A stretch of 64,000 bases of DNA from Favolaschia claudopus (lineage: Eukaryota > Basidiomycota > Agaricomycetes > Agaricales > Mycenaceae), in contig JAWWNJ010000183.1 in the NCBI GenBank assembly GCA_037176885.1, forward strand, positions 248,001-312,000, written 5' to 3'. This document shows positions 9,753-20,950 of the stretch, in pieces (position 1 is the first letter of the stretch; each line of letters opens with the position of its first letter). The translations under genes and the position numbers were made by a program. The notes beneath the pieces were generated by a model. The model was not told the origin of the DNA and did no database searches. It saw only the letters and a program-made list of their open reading frames with translations.

Positions 9753-12700
9753 TCAAAGCGCTCCCTTTTCCATCCCTCGTTTCTCAATATTTGCGATTCC
9801 GCCCATACATTCTGCCTCGAGACGGTGAATTCTCATCCCGGCTGCGCCTTCCATTCCAACTTGAAATAAACATAGCGCAGTCTCTTCCTCGCCAAAATCA
9901 AGGAGCGTATCAGCGAGACGCCTCAGAGAGTTCAGGCTCCCAACGGGATCTTTTTTCTTGGCGAAGAACGCCAACGAAACAACGGCCCACCGAAAGGTCT
10001 CTGTCGAACCGAAGAGTTTTTGCTTCGGATCGCTAAGGTATTCCAGGCAATATCCGTGAATGTCTTGATAAATCCGTCGAGTCTTCATCAAACAATTCAA
10101 AAAATCTGTTCGTGCTCCATCTTTCTCCCCATGCTGGAGCCGAAGGCAAGCCTTCACGAAAGAACATAACAGGATTCTCATCCCTCCAAGAGCGGTATAA
10201 ACCGCCTCAGCGGCGTCCAAATTCCGCTGAATCTCTTCCTCTGATCCCCCAAGTAGGATGTCCAGATACGCCACAAAAGCAAGCGAGGCAGCATAATGCC
10301 GCCGATCTGTCGTCGCAGAGGTCGCCTGAACGATCTTCCAATGCTGGCTTCTCGCGTCTTCGTACTCGGTCTTGCGATAATGCACTTCTGCCCGAATGTC
10401 CAGCAGCGCCAAGTACCTGTCAGACCCCTGCATCTCGCACGCCACGAGAAGCTCATCAATCTGCACGCAGAGCTCCTCCGCACGCGACAGGTCCCCCATA
10501 TAAATGCACACCACCGCTTCATTTTGCAACCAATCGCATTGCACGAAGTTCAGGTTGTGCTCTCCGACCTGAAGACCAAAATTGGCGAACGCGACGCGTT
10601 TGGCTTTCTGTATAATTTTGAGCTGCATAGAGCGATCGCCGCTGCGATGAGCGATATCGAATTCCGTGTCGAGGCTCATCAGCTGAAGCGCCGCGTCACC
10701 GGATTTTTCGGCGGCTGCCATTCCGAGGGTGTTGAACTTGGTGGCCTTCGGGATATCGAGGTACCTCGGGTCAGTGTGGTGCAACGCAACTGTGTTGTAG
10801 AATTTGACAGCTAAAAAGGGCGCGATAATGAATCAATCATTAGGAAGTGGAATGAAGATAGCAATTCCAAATACCTTCTTCTACCGAACGAGTGCCCGTT
10901 TCGAAATATCTCGCCCCGTCCGCGATCCAAATATCCGGCTCCTCGTTGAACTTGTGGAAACAATCCGAATTACTGAGACATCTTCGACCATATTTCCATC
11001 GTAGCTCTTGATCACCCGTCGCCTGCACGAGATGCGGGAGCCTCGGGAACAGCGGTGTATTCCCCCGATTCATCACCATCGAGAAACTATCCAACGTGAT
11101 GATACTGTCTCCGATAGTCTGGAGTTGAGATTTGTCCTCCGTTATTAACCCCTCGAGGAACAGCTGGGTGATATTCCCCAGGTGACCAGCGAGCGTTGAA
11201 GCGAGGTTGCCTGCAGAGAGCTGCACGCCTGAGCGAGTGAGCTTCCATAATACGAGTAGATCTTGGAAGTATCGGCGAAGCGGAACGCAAACAGCCGGAG
11301 AGGGCGGGTGCGCGCGTCGGATGAATTCGCGAATGGGACTCAGAGCTGCGAGTCTGCCTTGAGGCGTGAGGTACGCGAGCGAGGTCCGCAGCAGCAGCGT
11401 TTGAGATTGGCGAACATCCGGAATCGGAACGTGGCTCGCGAGGATGTCTTCAGCGCGGATACCGTCGGGAAGAATGGAGAGCAACCCGAGGAGATCCTTC
11501 GCCTGCTTGGACGATGCGATTCGCGGGCTCGTTAACGAGAGAGTGATGGACTTCTCGAGATTGGATCGTTTGTCGGTTCCGTCGGAGAGAAGGGAGATGT
11601 TTTCGATCTGCCACCGGGAAAGCGTTCCGGAATATCCTTCAAGCGAAACGATGCTCGCCATGAGTGAGATGGCGAGGGGGAGGTTACCAGAGAGGTCAAG
11701 TAGGTCTCTGAGAGCAGAATCTTCTTCTTCATCGTCGGGGTCGTCGGCGATGTCTAAGAATATTTGGCGCGCAGCTGACGAGGGCAATGGTTGAAGTTGG
11801 GGGAAGAATGGCCTGGTCCATTTGACCTTTCCTGGTCTTTCTGCTCCTCGCATCGTTACCTGACAGAACCAATGAGATAAAGCCATAAACCTGCGACCAA
11901 GGCTTGGATTAACTCACCAAGAGCGCGACATTCGGAATTCCAGCCACCAACGAAAGAAACTCTTCAACTTCATCCCGCGATTCAGCCGCCTCCCACGGAG
12001 TCTCGAAATTATCTAGAACAATCAAACACGACGCCAGCTGCTTCAGATGTTGCACAATAGCATTCGAAAGCTGCCGTGACGGCGCAAGTCCCAGATGCAA
12101 CGCGATAGCAGCCACCAGATCTCCACAGCTGTTGGCCGACTCGCAGGGGATGAATTGTCTGACGCCGAATTTGTCTATGATGCGGGGATGGTGCAGCGTA
12201 GCCATAGCGAGCGTGGTTTTGCCCATCCCGCCGGGACCCAAGACCGCGATTCGCGCAAATGACTTATCGTGATCATCCTGAGTAGAAAGAGCATGAACGA
12301 GGCTATCTAGTTCGGATTCCCTGCCGTAGAAGAGCTTGGGGGACGCTGGGAGCAGAGAGAAGGATTCGGAACTGTGGCAAAAAAAAATGTCAGTCTTACG
12401 CAGCTCGTAGAAACATTGAACTTACCTGAGATTCGCTGCACTGCGATGGAGCTGAGGGTTAAATTGAGCAACCAACATTATTTTTGCTGCCAGATGAGAG
12501 TTCACGCACCGTAGAAGCCTCATCTGAATAAATACTTTGCGCGGAAATTAACTCCAAAAGCTCCTGGTGCATAGTTTCTGCGTCGACGCCAAGTTCCTCA
12601 AGCGCGTTGGTAGCTCCAAGTCTGGATTTCATCTGGTGACTATTGGTAAAATCATCTCATTGCGGGATTAACGATGACTCACCATAAAGTTCTGCGACGC

Positions 12701-13252
12701 GACCTTCAACGCCTGCTCACACTGATCCAACTGTGCCGTTATTTCGCTTTGTTTGAAGAGACGTTTGAGCGTTCCCAGCTCCCGTTGAGCTCGGAGACAC
12801 GATTGAAGCTTTTCGAGCGTTCTACAAAAGTACATACATTCATAACGAGCCAGAGCGGATAGTGAGATAATGAGAACGAGAATAATCGAACTCACCCAGC
12901 GTATTGAGCAATCTCCTCCAACATCCTCGGTGATCGAACATCCCCGCCATCGACGCATACGCTGGTCAAGGTACAAAGCACTTGATGGATCCATTCAACA
13001 ATGCGGAGGTATCGTTCTCGTTGAATCTTGATATTCTACCAGACACGAAATTGTCAACGAACATCCAAGCCAAGACATGGGGGAAAGAAAGCTTACCTGG
13101 ACCAGTGAAACGATCTTCAAAGTCAGCGCGCTGACGGAGATGAGGAACGGTGTCTCAGTAGCGATCGACGCTTCGCGCAGGGCATTAGCCGCGACGCTTG
13201 TATACTGGAGAATTTGTTCGAGTGAGGTGGTTGCAGCAGAGCTCGGGTGCAT
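9753..13252 (-). CDS. NB-ARC/TPR STAND ATPase (NLR-like)
   Basis: Exons read as 13252-13097, 13035-12896, 12821-12683, 12632-12510, a probable 10-nt exon 12435-12426, then 12372-11918, 11859-10875 and 10810-9753, giving about 1021 residues. A helical N-terminal domain (about residues 1-180) precedes a P-loop near residue 234 (GPGGMGKTTL), a Walker B (CLIVLDNFET) and a sensor-like TMRGAERP, the signature of NB-ARC-type STAND NTPases. The C-terminal 600 residues are helical repeats of TPR type (for example GDLSRAEELCVQIDELLVA). Such proteins act as fungal NLR-like switches in non-self recognition or cell death; the ligand is unknown. The last repeat ends abruptly (EKRGMEKGAL), so the C-terminus may be shortened. 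Splicing between 12510 and 12372 is the weak point of the model. Confidence 0.85.
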
Positions 13253-13814
13253 AGCGCGATGGAGGACAAATGAGGAGTGTATTGTGGGAGGAATGAAGGA
13301 AGAAACGTCGAACGAGAAAAGGAAGCAAAAGAAAAACGTTCGGCAACTAAAATAACGTCAATCCTCTTGGCAACAGAGTAATTTCGGCTGGATGTTTCAG
13401 CGGCGATCCTATGTTGATCCGGGAACTCGGAGGAAGCAAAGCGGTGACTTGACTCACTATCGAAGACACTGGTGCCTTGAAGACTGTGGCAGGCTGGGCG
13501 TCTAGAATCTAGACGCTGAAGCTAGCGGCTGAGCTCGGATATGATCGAGCTTGAACGTTCGAACAGGCTTGAACTCATCTTTCCATGTTCGTACGAATCT
13601 ATGTTCACACGAATGATACAGAGAGAGTCCAAACAAACTCAAATCCAATCCGCTTCCCAGAGGCTGTATGCTTTGTTGGTTTGAATTTACGCATCGCCCT
13701 CGTTGATCGGTATACAGTGTCGGAGTTGGTTCTGCGGAGATACCACTGAACCGGCGAATAGATGAGTGAGAAGGAAAGACGAAACGAATAATACATCAAA
13801 CAACATACCTTGGA
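13253..13814. other. Intergenic, promoter side of the NB-ARC gene
   Basis: No gene is seen. The interval separates the start of the NB-ARC gene (13252) from the end of the next F-box-like gene (13815); both are on the minus strand. It contains only short palindromes such as TCTAGAATCTAGA near 13500. Confidence 0.4.
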
Positions 13815-15152
13815 TTAGGACGGCTGCACCGCTGGTGTCTGAGGCGAAGACTCTTCGAGACAATTCGTTACCGGCCCAAGATCAATCTCCATCCCCTTCC
13901 CAATTAACTCCTTGAAGATCCGCTTATCCTCGTCCGCCGGCAGAGCAGGCTCGAAGTATGGCGTATCTTCTTCCCACTCGTAGAAATCCAAACTCACGTA
14001 CTTCATGTTCTCCGCCCGCGCACTCAGCAGCCCTGCAAGCTTTGTGTACCATTCCGGCTCGGGCCACGATGCGTATACAGTAAGCAAAAGCTCCGTTAGC
14101 TCTGGCAAATACCGATGCCGCCCAGCGGAATCGAGGATTCGCAATAAGTCCAAGAAAGCGTCTCGCACTTCATAAGCGTTCCAAAGCGAGAAGGTCTCGA
14201 GCCCCGGTACGACGTCGAGTAAACGCTCCAGAACGTCTTGCTGCCACGCCGACTGGCAAGCGTTGAGGTAGAGTGCTTTGAGAGGCGGCGAAGAGCGAGT
14301 GAGGAATGAGATAACTCCGCTAATGCGATCTATAGTCTCCCTGTCTTCCACGATGATTTCGAGTTCGACGAGTGAAGGAAGGGTGAGAAATGGGAGGAGG
14401 ACACTCCCCGCGTCGCCCATCTCCTCAATTCGAAGTGTCGTGAGCGCGGTATGCCGGGCATGTGCCTGGACCTGGAATGCCAGGTGGTTCGAGATTGACT
14501 TTGTGCATATGGACAGGGTTTTAAGCAGTGGCGCCGATTTTAGCGTCTGGACGATGGTATTGGCGTCCATGGGGTGACGCCAGTCGTTGCCCGTGGGATG
14601 CACAAAGAGGGCTTCGAGTATTGGGAACACCGTCCCATCCTCATCCGGCAAGAAAACCGTCAAGTATGGGTGGGGCTGTACTTCGAGCTCCCGCAGGCGA
14701 TGTGCATGCGCGACGATGATGCGCTTGATCTCTATTTTGGAAGCGGAAGTGCCGCCGAGAGAGAGGAGCAGCGGATAGTCGTTTCCGCGTGCGAGCCACC
14801 CAGCGAGAAAGGCAACCCATTCTTCTGTCACTTCGTCCGGGATGTTGACGTGCAGATTAGCCCAAAGACTGGGTGTGAAAAGCGCGATTTCCGTCCAAAG
14901 AGTGCATATGCGAAGGGGCAGGATCGCAGCCGAAAGCGTGCCATATTCATCCCGAGATGCAACGCAATGGGTGAAAATTGCCGAGGATATCTCGAGGGGA
15001 AGCCGTGCGATGGGATCGTGGCGGTCGTTGAGCTGCCGCTGGATGCCGCTCTTGATTCGAGCTAGATTTCGAAGGATTTCTATGCGGTTGTCGATTTTGA
15101 ATTGAACGCCAGCCAGACGATTGCGGAGAACTTCGTCCGGTTCAGCTGCCAT
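13815..15152 (-). CDS. F-box-like protein, subfamily B
   Basis: Single exon, about 445 residues from the Met at 15152 (MAAEPDEVLRNRLAG). This start is preferred over an upstream in-frame Met at 15281 because the paralogue at 63274 begins the same way (MAAESDETLHERL). A coiled N-terminal 45 residues lead into the F-box-like segment (DPIARLPLEISSAIFTHC). The remainder is an irregular leucine-rich region ending in a conserved acidic tail (ALPADEDKRIFKELIGKGMEIDLG). The role is probably substrate adaptor of an SCF-type ubiquitin ligase, by family analogy. The 812-bp foldback element sits about 225 bp upstream of the start and may affect its promoter. Confidence 0.85.
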   Translation of the reverse strand: MAAEPDEVLRNRLAGVQFKIDNRIEILRNLARIKSGIQRQLNDRHDPIARLPLEISSAIFTHCVASRDEYGTLSAAILPLRICTLWTEIALFTPSLWANLHVNIPDEVTEEWVAFLAGWLARGNDYPLLLSLGGTSASKIEIKRIIVAHAHRLRELEVQPHPYLTVFLPDEDGTVFPILEALFVHPTGNDWRHPMDANTIVQTLKSAPLLKTLSICTKSISNHLAFQVQAHARHTALTTLRIEEMGDAGSVLLPFLTLPSLVELEIIVEDRETIDRISGVISFLTRSSPPLKALYLNACQSAWQQDVLERLLDVVPGLETFSLWNAYEVRDAFLDLLRILDSAGRHRYLPELTELLLTVYASWPEPEWYTKLAGLLSARAENMKYVSLDFYEWEEDTPYFEPALPADEDKRIFKELIGKGMEIDLGPVTNCLEESSPQTPAVQPS

Positions 15153-15376
15153 CAGGGAGGAAGATAGGAAATTTTTTGTTTGTTTCAGACGGGGGTGACA
15201 AAGTTGCCCTCCGGCTATCGGGGAAGTTGAAAGCCGGAGTTGAAAGGACGTCCTGGACGGAGTAGGCAGAGAACATACCAAGATGATATGTATTCATTTC
15301 TTTCCAATTGCCAATCAAAACTCTCAAAAGCAAGGCTTTCGCACCGCACAAAAATGATAGACTTTTATAGTAGGTA

Positions 15377-16188
15377 TTTACAGCTGTTTGCAAAATTGAT
15401 GACAGTTGCCGAAAAAAAATAAATATAAACAGTCTTTTGATGCCGGCGGTCCCCCGCCGCGTTTGAGCTCCGCTGAACCGTTTTTCGAGCGGCTTGAAGG
15501 TACAGAACGGGTTTTTAGACCCTAAACTACGTTACCAGCGCTTTGAATCAAGGCAATTGAGCCATTAGAAGGCTCAGAGAGCTCATTTGACCAGAGAACA
15601 AGTGGATTTCAGCAGTTATGTGTAACTGCTGCTCAACCCAAGCTCAACCGGGCTGTTCCGTCGTTTCGGCGCAAGAAACAGATTCTACATTCAACCCTTC
15701 TTGATTCTGCACCGCCTCGGCAGCTGTACCGGCCAAAACGGCCGCTGAGCGGCCGGCATTGGTGGATGATTATTGTCACCAATCAGTGATTGATTTCCCC
15801 GTTCCCGGGCCGCTGATGCCGTCGGCCTGGCGACCAGTTTGGCCGGTGTAGGTGCCGAATAGGCGCCAGAAAGGGATTGGACTGAGTGTAGAAGCCGTTT
15901 CTTGCGCCGAAACGATGAAATCAACGAACTGAGTAGGAGTTGTTGATAACTGCTGAAATCAACGGATTTTTCGGTCAATTCCACTCAGCCAGCCTTCAAC
16001 TGGCTCAATTTCCATGATTCAAAGTGCTGGTACCGTAGCTTAGGGTCCAAAAACCCGTTCTGTACCTTCAAGCCGCTCGAAAAACGGTTCAGCGGAGCTC
16101 GAACGCGGCGGGGGACCGCCGGCATCAAAAGACTGTTTATATTTATTTTTTTTCGGCAACTGTCATCAATTTTGCAAACAGCTGTAAA
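15377..16188. mobile_element. Foldback element, 812-bp near-perfect palindrome
   Basis: The outer ends are TTTACAGCTGTTTGC and its reverse complement, flanked on both sides by TA (15375-15376 and 16189-16190), which fits a TA target duplication. The arms (about 15377-15757 and 15815-16188) pair through long blocks, for example GCCGAAAAAAAATAAATATA, GGTCCCCCGCCGCG and GTTTCGGCGCAAGAAAC, leaving a loop of roughly 60 nt around 15785. No coding sequence is seen. A TA duplication with terminal inverted repeats suggests a Tc1/mariner-type derivative; a transcript would form one giant hairpin. Confidence 0.85.
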
Positions 16189-16316
16189 TATATTCAAAAA
16201 AAAAACTAAATACCTGATGGATGGATGTGAGTGAAAGCGAGAAGATTGAGAGAGTACCATGGCTTACCGCTGACTGCAAACCATCTAGTATTTTGCAACC
16301 TTCGCTCACTCTCCAC

Positions 16317-17648
16317 CTAAGCCTCCGGCTCCTCAACAAATGTTGCAATACGTCCCAAATCCAACTGCATTCCCTGCTTCATGAGGCGACGGAAGACCTC
16401 TTTGTCTCCATCGAAAGGCGGCTCTGGATTAATCTGAGGAAGATACGGGTCCCGAACCGGCTTGAAGTCCAGGACAAAAGACTTCAGCCCGCCAGAACGT
16501 ACACCGAGGAATTCTGCGAGGGTTGTATACCACGTCCGATCGGGCCAGGGATGGGATAAGGTGATTGTGAGCTCCGCCAGAGACGGAAGGAAATGAGGGT
16601 GCATGAGGATGGCCATGGTCAGGTCCCGAACGGCGGGGAGCAGGGTAACGTGCAGAGCTATTAGATGGGGAGTAGTCGCGAATAGACGCTCAATGGCGTC
16701 TCGACGCCAGATGTCATTCCCCCGTTGGACAATGGAGAGTCTCTCGAGTGGCGCAGAAGAGCGACGGAGAAATTCTGTGAGCCCTCCCAGCGGGTCTTGA
16801 TTGCGCTCCCGATAAAGGGCTACCGAGAGGTGCGTAAGAGCCGGCAATGTGAGGAGTGGGAGGAGATGCATTGTTGGCCTTTCGAGGTTGTCGAGTTGAC
16901 AATGAGTGAGAGCCGGGTGATGCGTATGCGCGCGAGCAGCGGCGCTCAACGGATTGAAGTGTGCGGGATCGACAACCAACTTCTTGAGACGCGGGGCGGC
17001 GTCGAGGAGGTCGCAAATGAGGGTGAGGTTCACATGGTGACCCCACCGCTCGTCAGTGATCAGCGTTTCGTGCACACGAAATGACTCCAGGATAGGAAAT
17101 GTGGTGCCGTTGGGAGCGAATATCGAAAGATAGCAGTGAGGCTGGATTTCGAGGTTGCGCATACGATAAGCGTGGAGGGCGACGATGCGCAGAATCTCCG
17201 GATCCGTCAGAGGTTCGTCGTGGGGAGAATTCTTGGGGGGACCGGCAAATGATAGCGAGAGCGGATAGTCCTTTCCCCTCGCGAGCCACCCCGCGAGAAA
17301 CTCGATGAATTCGGCAGTGGGCTCCTGTGGAATATCGATGTGTAGATTCGACCATAGTCGATGCGTAGACAGTGCGATTTCTGTCCAGAGAGTGCAGATC
17401 CGAAGAAACAGAAGCGGCTGAGACAGCTTCCCAAACGTTCCGAGCGGGGGGACGCAATGCAGGAATATTTTGGATGAAATTTCGGAAGGAAGAAGGGCGA
17501 TGGGATCGGTACGGTTATTAAGATGGCGTTGGATATCGCTCTTGGACCATTCAAGAGCGCGCAGAGCCTCTGTGTGTTGGTCTATTTCATCTTGGACTTG
17601 GGCAATTCGCGCGTGAAGCTCTGCGTCTGCTTCGATGTCGTCAGCCAT
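16317..17648 (-). CDS. F-box-like protein, subfamily A
   Basis: Single exon, 443 residues from the Met at 17648 (MADDIEADAELHARIAQVQ), chosen by match to the paralogue at 1760-3094; the frame is open for 31 codons further upstream. It has a coiled N-terminus, an F-box-like segment (DPIALLPSEISSKIFLHC), then conserved RICTLWTEIALST and LARGKDYPLSLSFAGP blocks and leucine-rich repeats. It likely acts as a target-recognition subunit of an SCF-type ligase, by family only. The clear similarity to the gene 14 kb away, with the subfamily-B gene in between, points to a dispersed local expansion. Confidence 0.85.
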   Translation of the reverse strand: MADDIEADAELHARIAQVQDEIDQHTEALRALEWSKSDIQRHLNNRTDPIALLPSEISSKIFLHCVPPLGTFGKLSQPLLFLRICTLWTEIALSTHRLWSNLHIDIPQEPTAEFIEFLAGWLARGKDYPLSLSFAGPPKNSPHDEPLTDPEILRIVALHAYRMRNLEIQPHCYLSIFAPNGTTFPILESFRVHETLITDERWGHHVNLTLICDLLDAAPRLKKLVVDPAHFNPLSAAARAHTHHPALTHCQLDNLERPTMHLLPLLTLPALTHLSVALYRERNQDPLGGLTEFLRRSSAPLERLSIVQRGNDIWRRDAIERLFATTPHLIALHVTLLPAVRDLTMAILMHPHFLPSLAELTITLSHPWPDRTWYTTLAEFLGVRSGGLKSFVLDFKPVRDPYLPQINPEPPFDGDKEVFRRLMKQGMQLDLGRIATFVEEPEA

Positions 17649-18258
17649 GGCGGTGGGAAGGAGAAGTTTTCCGTGGGAAACGTTTCGGAGTGTTCCGCTT
17701 TGACAGCTTCTTCGATCCCAACACGAGACGTCACGCGTCACAGATCACCAGCGCCGTGACGTTTCGCGTCTCTCTTTCCCATTTTGTTCCCATTTGCTTT
17801 GCTTCGCTGTCAACCATGACCGCCGCTCATTCCTTCAATTCCTTGTCCGCGATAGCTTTTTGGCATTCTAACCTTCCGCAACGAGTATGACTTGAGTATG
17901 ACCTTCACAGGGCATGTCACAGGTCCGACCTAAATCAGGATTCAGCTACTGGATACTTGATCTAACTACGTCAAACGGACTTCGCGTCAAACTCAAGTCA
18001 AATTGGGACACCTCTACGATTGGTTCAAACTATATCCCACGAAGATACACAACATGGGGCAGTCACTGAATGGTAACGAGTTACCGAGTGGAAGTCTATA
18101 CAAGAGACTATATTGAATGTACGCCACGCATCTCACTTCCGTTCATAGGTCGTGTATTGTACGACGAAACTGTCCACATTCTATCACCGCTCATCTACTT
18201 CCCGAGAGGATTCGCTGCATCGAAGAACTTTGGCATTCTTTCTTCTTGCTGAATGGGC
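17649..18258. other. Intergenic, divergent promoter region
   Basis: No gene is recognised. This lies between the divergently transcribed F-box-like gene (start 17648, -) and thaumatin-like gene (start 18328, +). A pyrimidine-rich stretch at about 17765-17840 contains only short open frames. Confidence 0.45.
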
Positions 18259-18294
18259 GTCCGCGGTCAGCGGCACTTTGCAAAGCATAAAAGG
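18259..18294 (+). promoter_or_regulatory. Thaumatin-like gene promoter motif and TATA box
   Basis: GTCCGCGGTCAGCGGC (18259-18274) is followed 12 nt later by ATAAAAGG (18287-18294), 33 bp before the ATG. The same 16-mer and the same ATAAAAGG, 11 nt apart, precede the intact paralogue (62552-62567 and 62533-62540, minus strand), while surrounding bases differ. Conservation at matched spacing suggests a real regulatory site. Confidence 0.65.
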
Positions 18295-18327
18295 GAAGCT
18301 TTTTGTCCCTGTAACCAACAGCCCACC

Positions 18328-20950
18328 ATGCACCAACAGCTCGCGTTCTTGGCTACTCTCGTTCTCTCCCTTTCCTTAACCATGGTCTTTGCCGATCCGT
18401 TTGCTCCTCGGCAGATCACGGTCGTCAACAACTGCCCCTTCACTGTCTGGTATGTACACAAAGCCTTTAATATCGCCCCCCTTTTCAACCTTCCTCGTAG
18501 GCCAGCGGTACGCCTGTTGAGTTGATTTCATTCTATCGTGAATAACGTCTCAGCTTTCTGGTAGTCCTTCACAGCGGGCAGTCATGCCGGCGATCCTGCA
18601 GGGTGCGCCCGGCTTCAGTTCCATCTGATTTTTACGTTCGTAATGAAAATCCCTATCGATCCGATATTTCTACAGATGGGAAGCCAAGCCGAATACTAGT
18701 CTGATATTCAGCACGCCAGCTACCTGGGTTAGCCGCATATCTTCTACAACTCTTGATTCATTTCTGAGTTAGCCCGTAGAACGGCCGTCTCTGGGTATTG
18801 AGACTATTTTGTGATCTTCAAGTCATTTCTAAATCCTGACTTCGTCAATTAGGGCCGCCGCCTTTGCAATTTTTCCAAAGGTCCGAATAACTGTGTGAGT
18901 GGAGGCTGCAATGGAGGTTTGGTATGCCATCATATGTGTTTCCGAGGGAACGTAAGCGGAGCTGAATCATGAATCTAAGATTTGCGATCCTGCAACTGGA
19001 ACGGTATGACCCAAGTTCTGTCTCGCCAAGTCTGAGGAAATTTTATTCACCCGCCGCATCAGTAAAATGACAGGTTTGTCTTTCGTATCTTTTATCTTTG
19101 AAGCACATCTTTTGTCTTGGGAAGGCCGTCTTTCAGCTTGCGGAGGCGTCTTTCGTCTTGATACAACAGCTTTGGTCTTTGACACATTTTCTTTCCATTG
19201 TACTAGGAATTTCGGAAAACTCTGTCATAGTCATATTCTTCAAAAGTCTTGATCGTTTTGTGGATGTTCATTGGAATGAATTCGCATCCGCGGCACTTGG
19301 GAGCGGTGAAGCCGCTTGCAAGGTCAAGAACTTTCCTGTGAGAGTCTGGAGATTGATCGCAATCTCAACGGTTCGCCAGATGCCAGGCTGATCACAGCTA
19401 AGCTCGGAGCTCCCGAGTATGGCGGGAAGGACATGACGGGGCACAGCAGGAGCGAGCAAAGCCGCCTGCCAAAGCGTCAAAATCTTGAAAAACTACAAGT
19501 CATTCAAAGTCCGACACCCGCATCATGATCTGATGGTTTCCACAGCAAATGACGTGACATGGCGTGATTTTGGTTCGTCGCTTTTCTCTTCCTCCCACCA
19601 TCTTCTCTCCTCCCCCTTCCTCCTCCCCGAGTCCTCTGTGCTTCATATCCCCCAATCATCCTTTCAAATCATCTCAGTCGTCAAGTCTACAGTGCTCCTC
19701 AAGCTACATATGGAGCATTCAAGCTCCCAAATTACGGAACGCAAGCCCCCCATCCGGTGTCCCCTCCGACGTGTCAGCGACTTCAAGCTTCAAGTCTTGA
19801 CTATACCAAGCTGCTTTTCACTCGTCAAACCCGCTAAAGGTCTGAAACTACCTTGAGTCGCCCGTTTCGTCAAGTCGTATGGAGCCCATGCCCACCTCTC
19901 TTCACGTCAATCACCTCGTCAAGCCCTCGAAACTTCAAGTCCAAGAGCTCTCCATCCTCCTTTTCAAGGCCGTCAAGATTCTCTTCAACAGCTCTGCCTC
20001 GGACCCTCAAGATAACCACCCTACACGATCAAGAGAATCCAATGCCTTCGACTCTGCCTTCAAATCACGGGCGAGAGATGCGGAACATGGTGTGGAATGT
20101 CATATCACGGGTATGTGCTCCAATTTCCCTTCCTGCTGTTCCTCTACTCATTTGTCGCTTCATTCTGCCAGGCACTGCAAGCGCGGCTCTGCGTCGTCCG
20201 AGTCTGAGGATATGTCGATGCGGGAAGGAGGATGATGATGACATGGGCAATATCGGACTAGTTATATCATGTTTCTCGTAGTCTTTATAAATTCTTTTCC
20301 CGTCTTTCTGTCCCAGTTGAGTGTCTTGAATGTGCGTCTTGAGAAAGATATTGATGGTCTTTGGCATCTTTCCAAAGACGATTTGTCTTGAAACAGCAAT
20401 GTACCCTACCGGTCCCAAGACGTCGCGTCTTTGACAAAAATCCGTCTTTCACGTCTTTCGCGTCTTGGCCAAGACGTGAAAGACGCGAAAGACGAACTTG
20501 TTATTTTACTGATGCGCTTGTTTTCAAGGGTGTTCCGCCCGCTACCCTTGCCACTTTCACCTTCGATGCTTTCGCGGTGAAAGATATCTACACAGGTAAA
20601 ATGCGCAATATCGGCTCTCTCTGGCCTCTTATCCCTTCCTTCTTGCAGTCTCTGTGGTTGATGGATATAGTTTACCGTACGCAGCATTGGTTCATCGATT
20701 TTTACAGGGTAACATCATGCGTTGTGAAGGATGGCTATTCAGAACAACGGTGGATGTTCCGTTGCGTCGTGTCCCGTTGACCTGGCCACAAGCTGTAAGT
20801 TTGGAACTAGCGATGATCAAATTCGTCCCAGCTCAAATCGATTTCCACCTCCTCATTGAGGCCCCTTGAGTCTTGCAGGACCTTTCGATTCCGATGGCGT
20901 TCCCGTGGGTTGCAAAAGCGCATGTTTGTGGGATGCATTGCAAGGCAAGA
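18328..20950 (+). pseudogene. Thaumatin-like protein gene, 5' part, split by the KDZ element
   Basis: Eleven exons can be read, all with GT-AG borders and keeping frame: 18328-18449, 18501-18507 (7 nt), 18565-18602, 18676-18727, 18780-18794, 18853-18921, 18980-19003, 20529-20595, 20649-20676, 20730-20794 and 20861 onward. The product has a signal peptide (LAFLATLVLSLSLTMVFA), then thaumatin/PR-5 landmarks: VVNNCPFTVW, GGCNGGL, GVPPATLATF, VVDGYSLP, NNGGCSVASCPVDL and GPFDSDGVPVGCKSAC. Thaumatin-like proteins are secreted, disulfide-rich beta proteins, often active on beta-glucans. The frame is broken after codons for DALQG by the element at 20951; the rest lies at 51362-51845. A second mobile element sits in the intron 19004-20528. 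No other damage was seen, so inactivation looks recent. Confidence 0.9.
19055..20516. mobile_element. TIR element in a thaumatin-like gene intron
   Basis: The left end reads CGCATCAGTAAAATGACAG and the right end, reverse complemented, CGCATCAGTAAAATAACAA; both continue into GTCTTTCG repeats. The element fills an intron that is about 52 nt in the paralogue. Its interior is rich in CGTCTT/AAGACG motifs, including a 40-bp palindrome near 20445-20495, and has no transposase. Target duplication is unclear. A plausible donor (19004) and acceptor (ending 20528) remain outside it, so splicing could in principle remove it. Confidence 0.7.
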
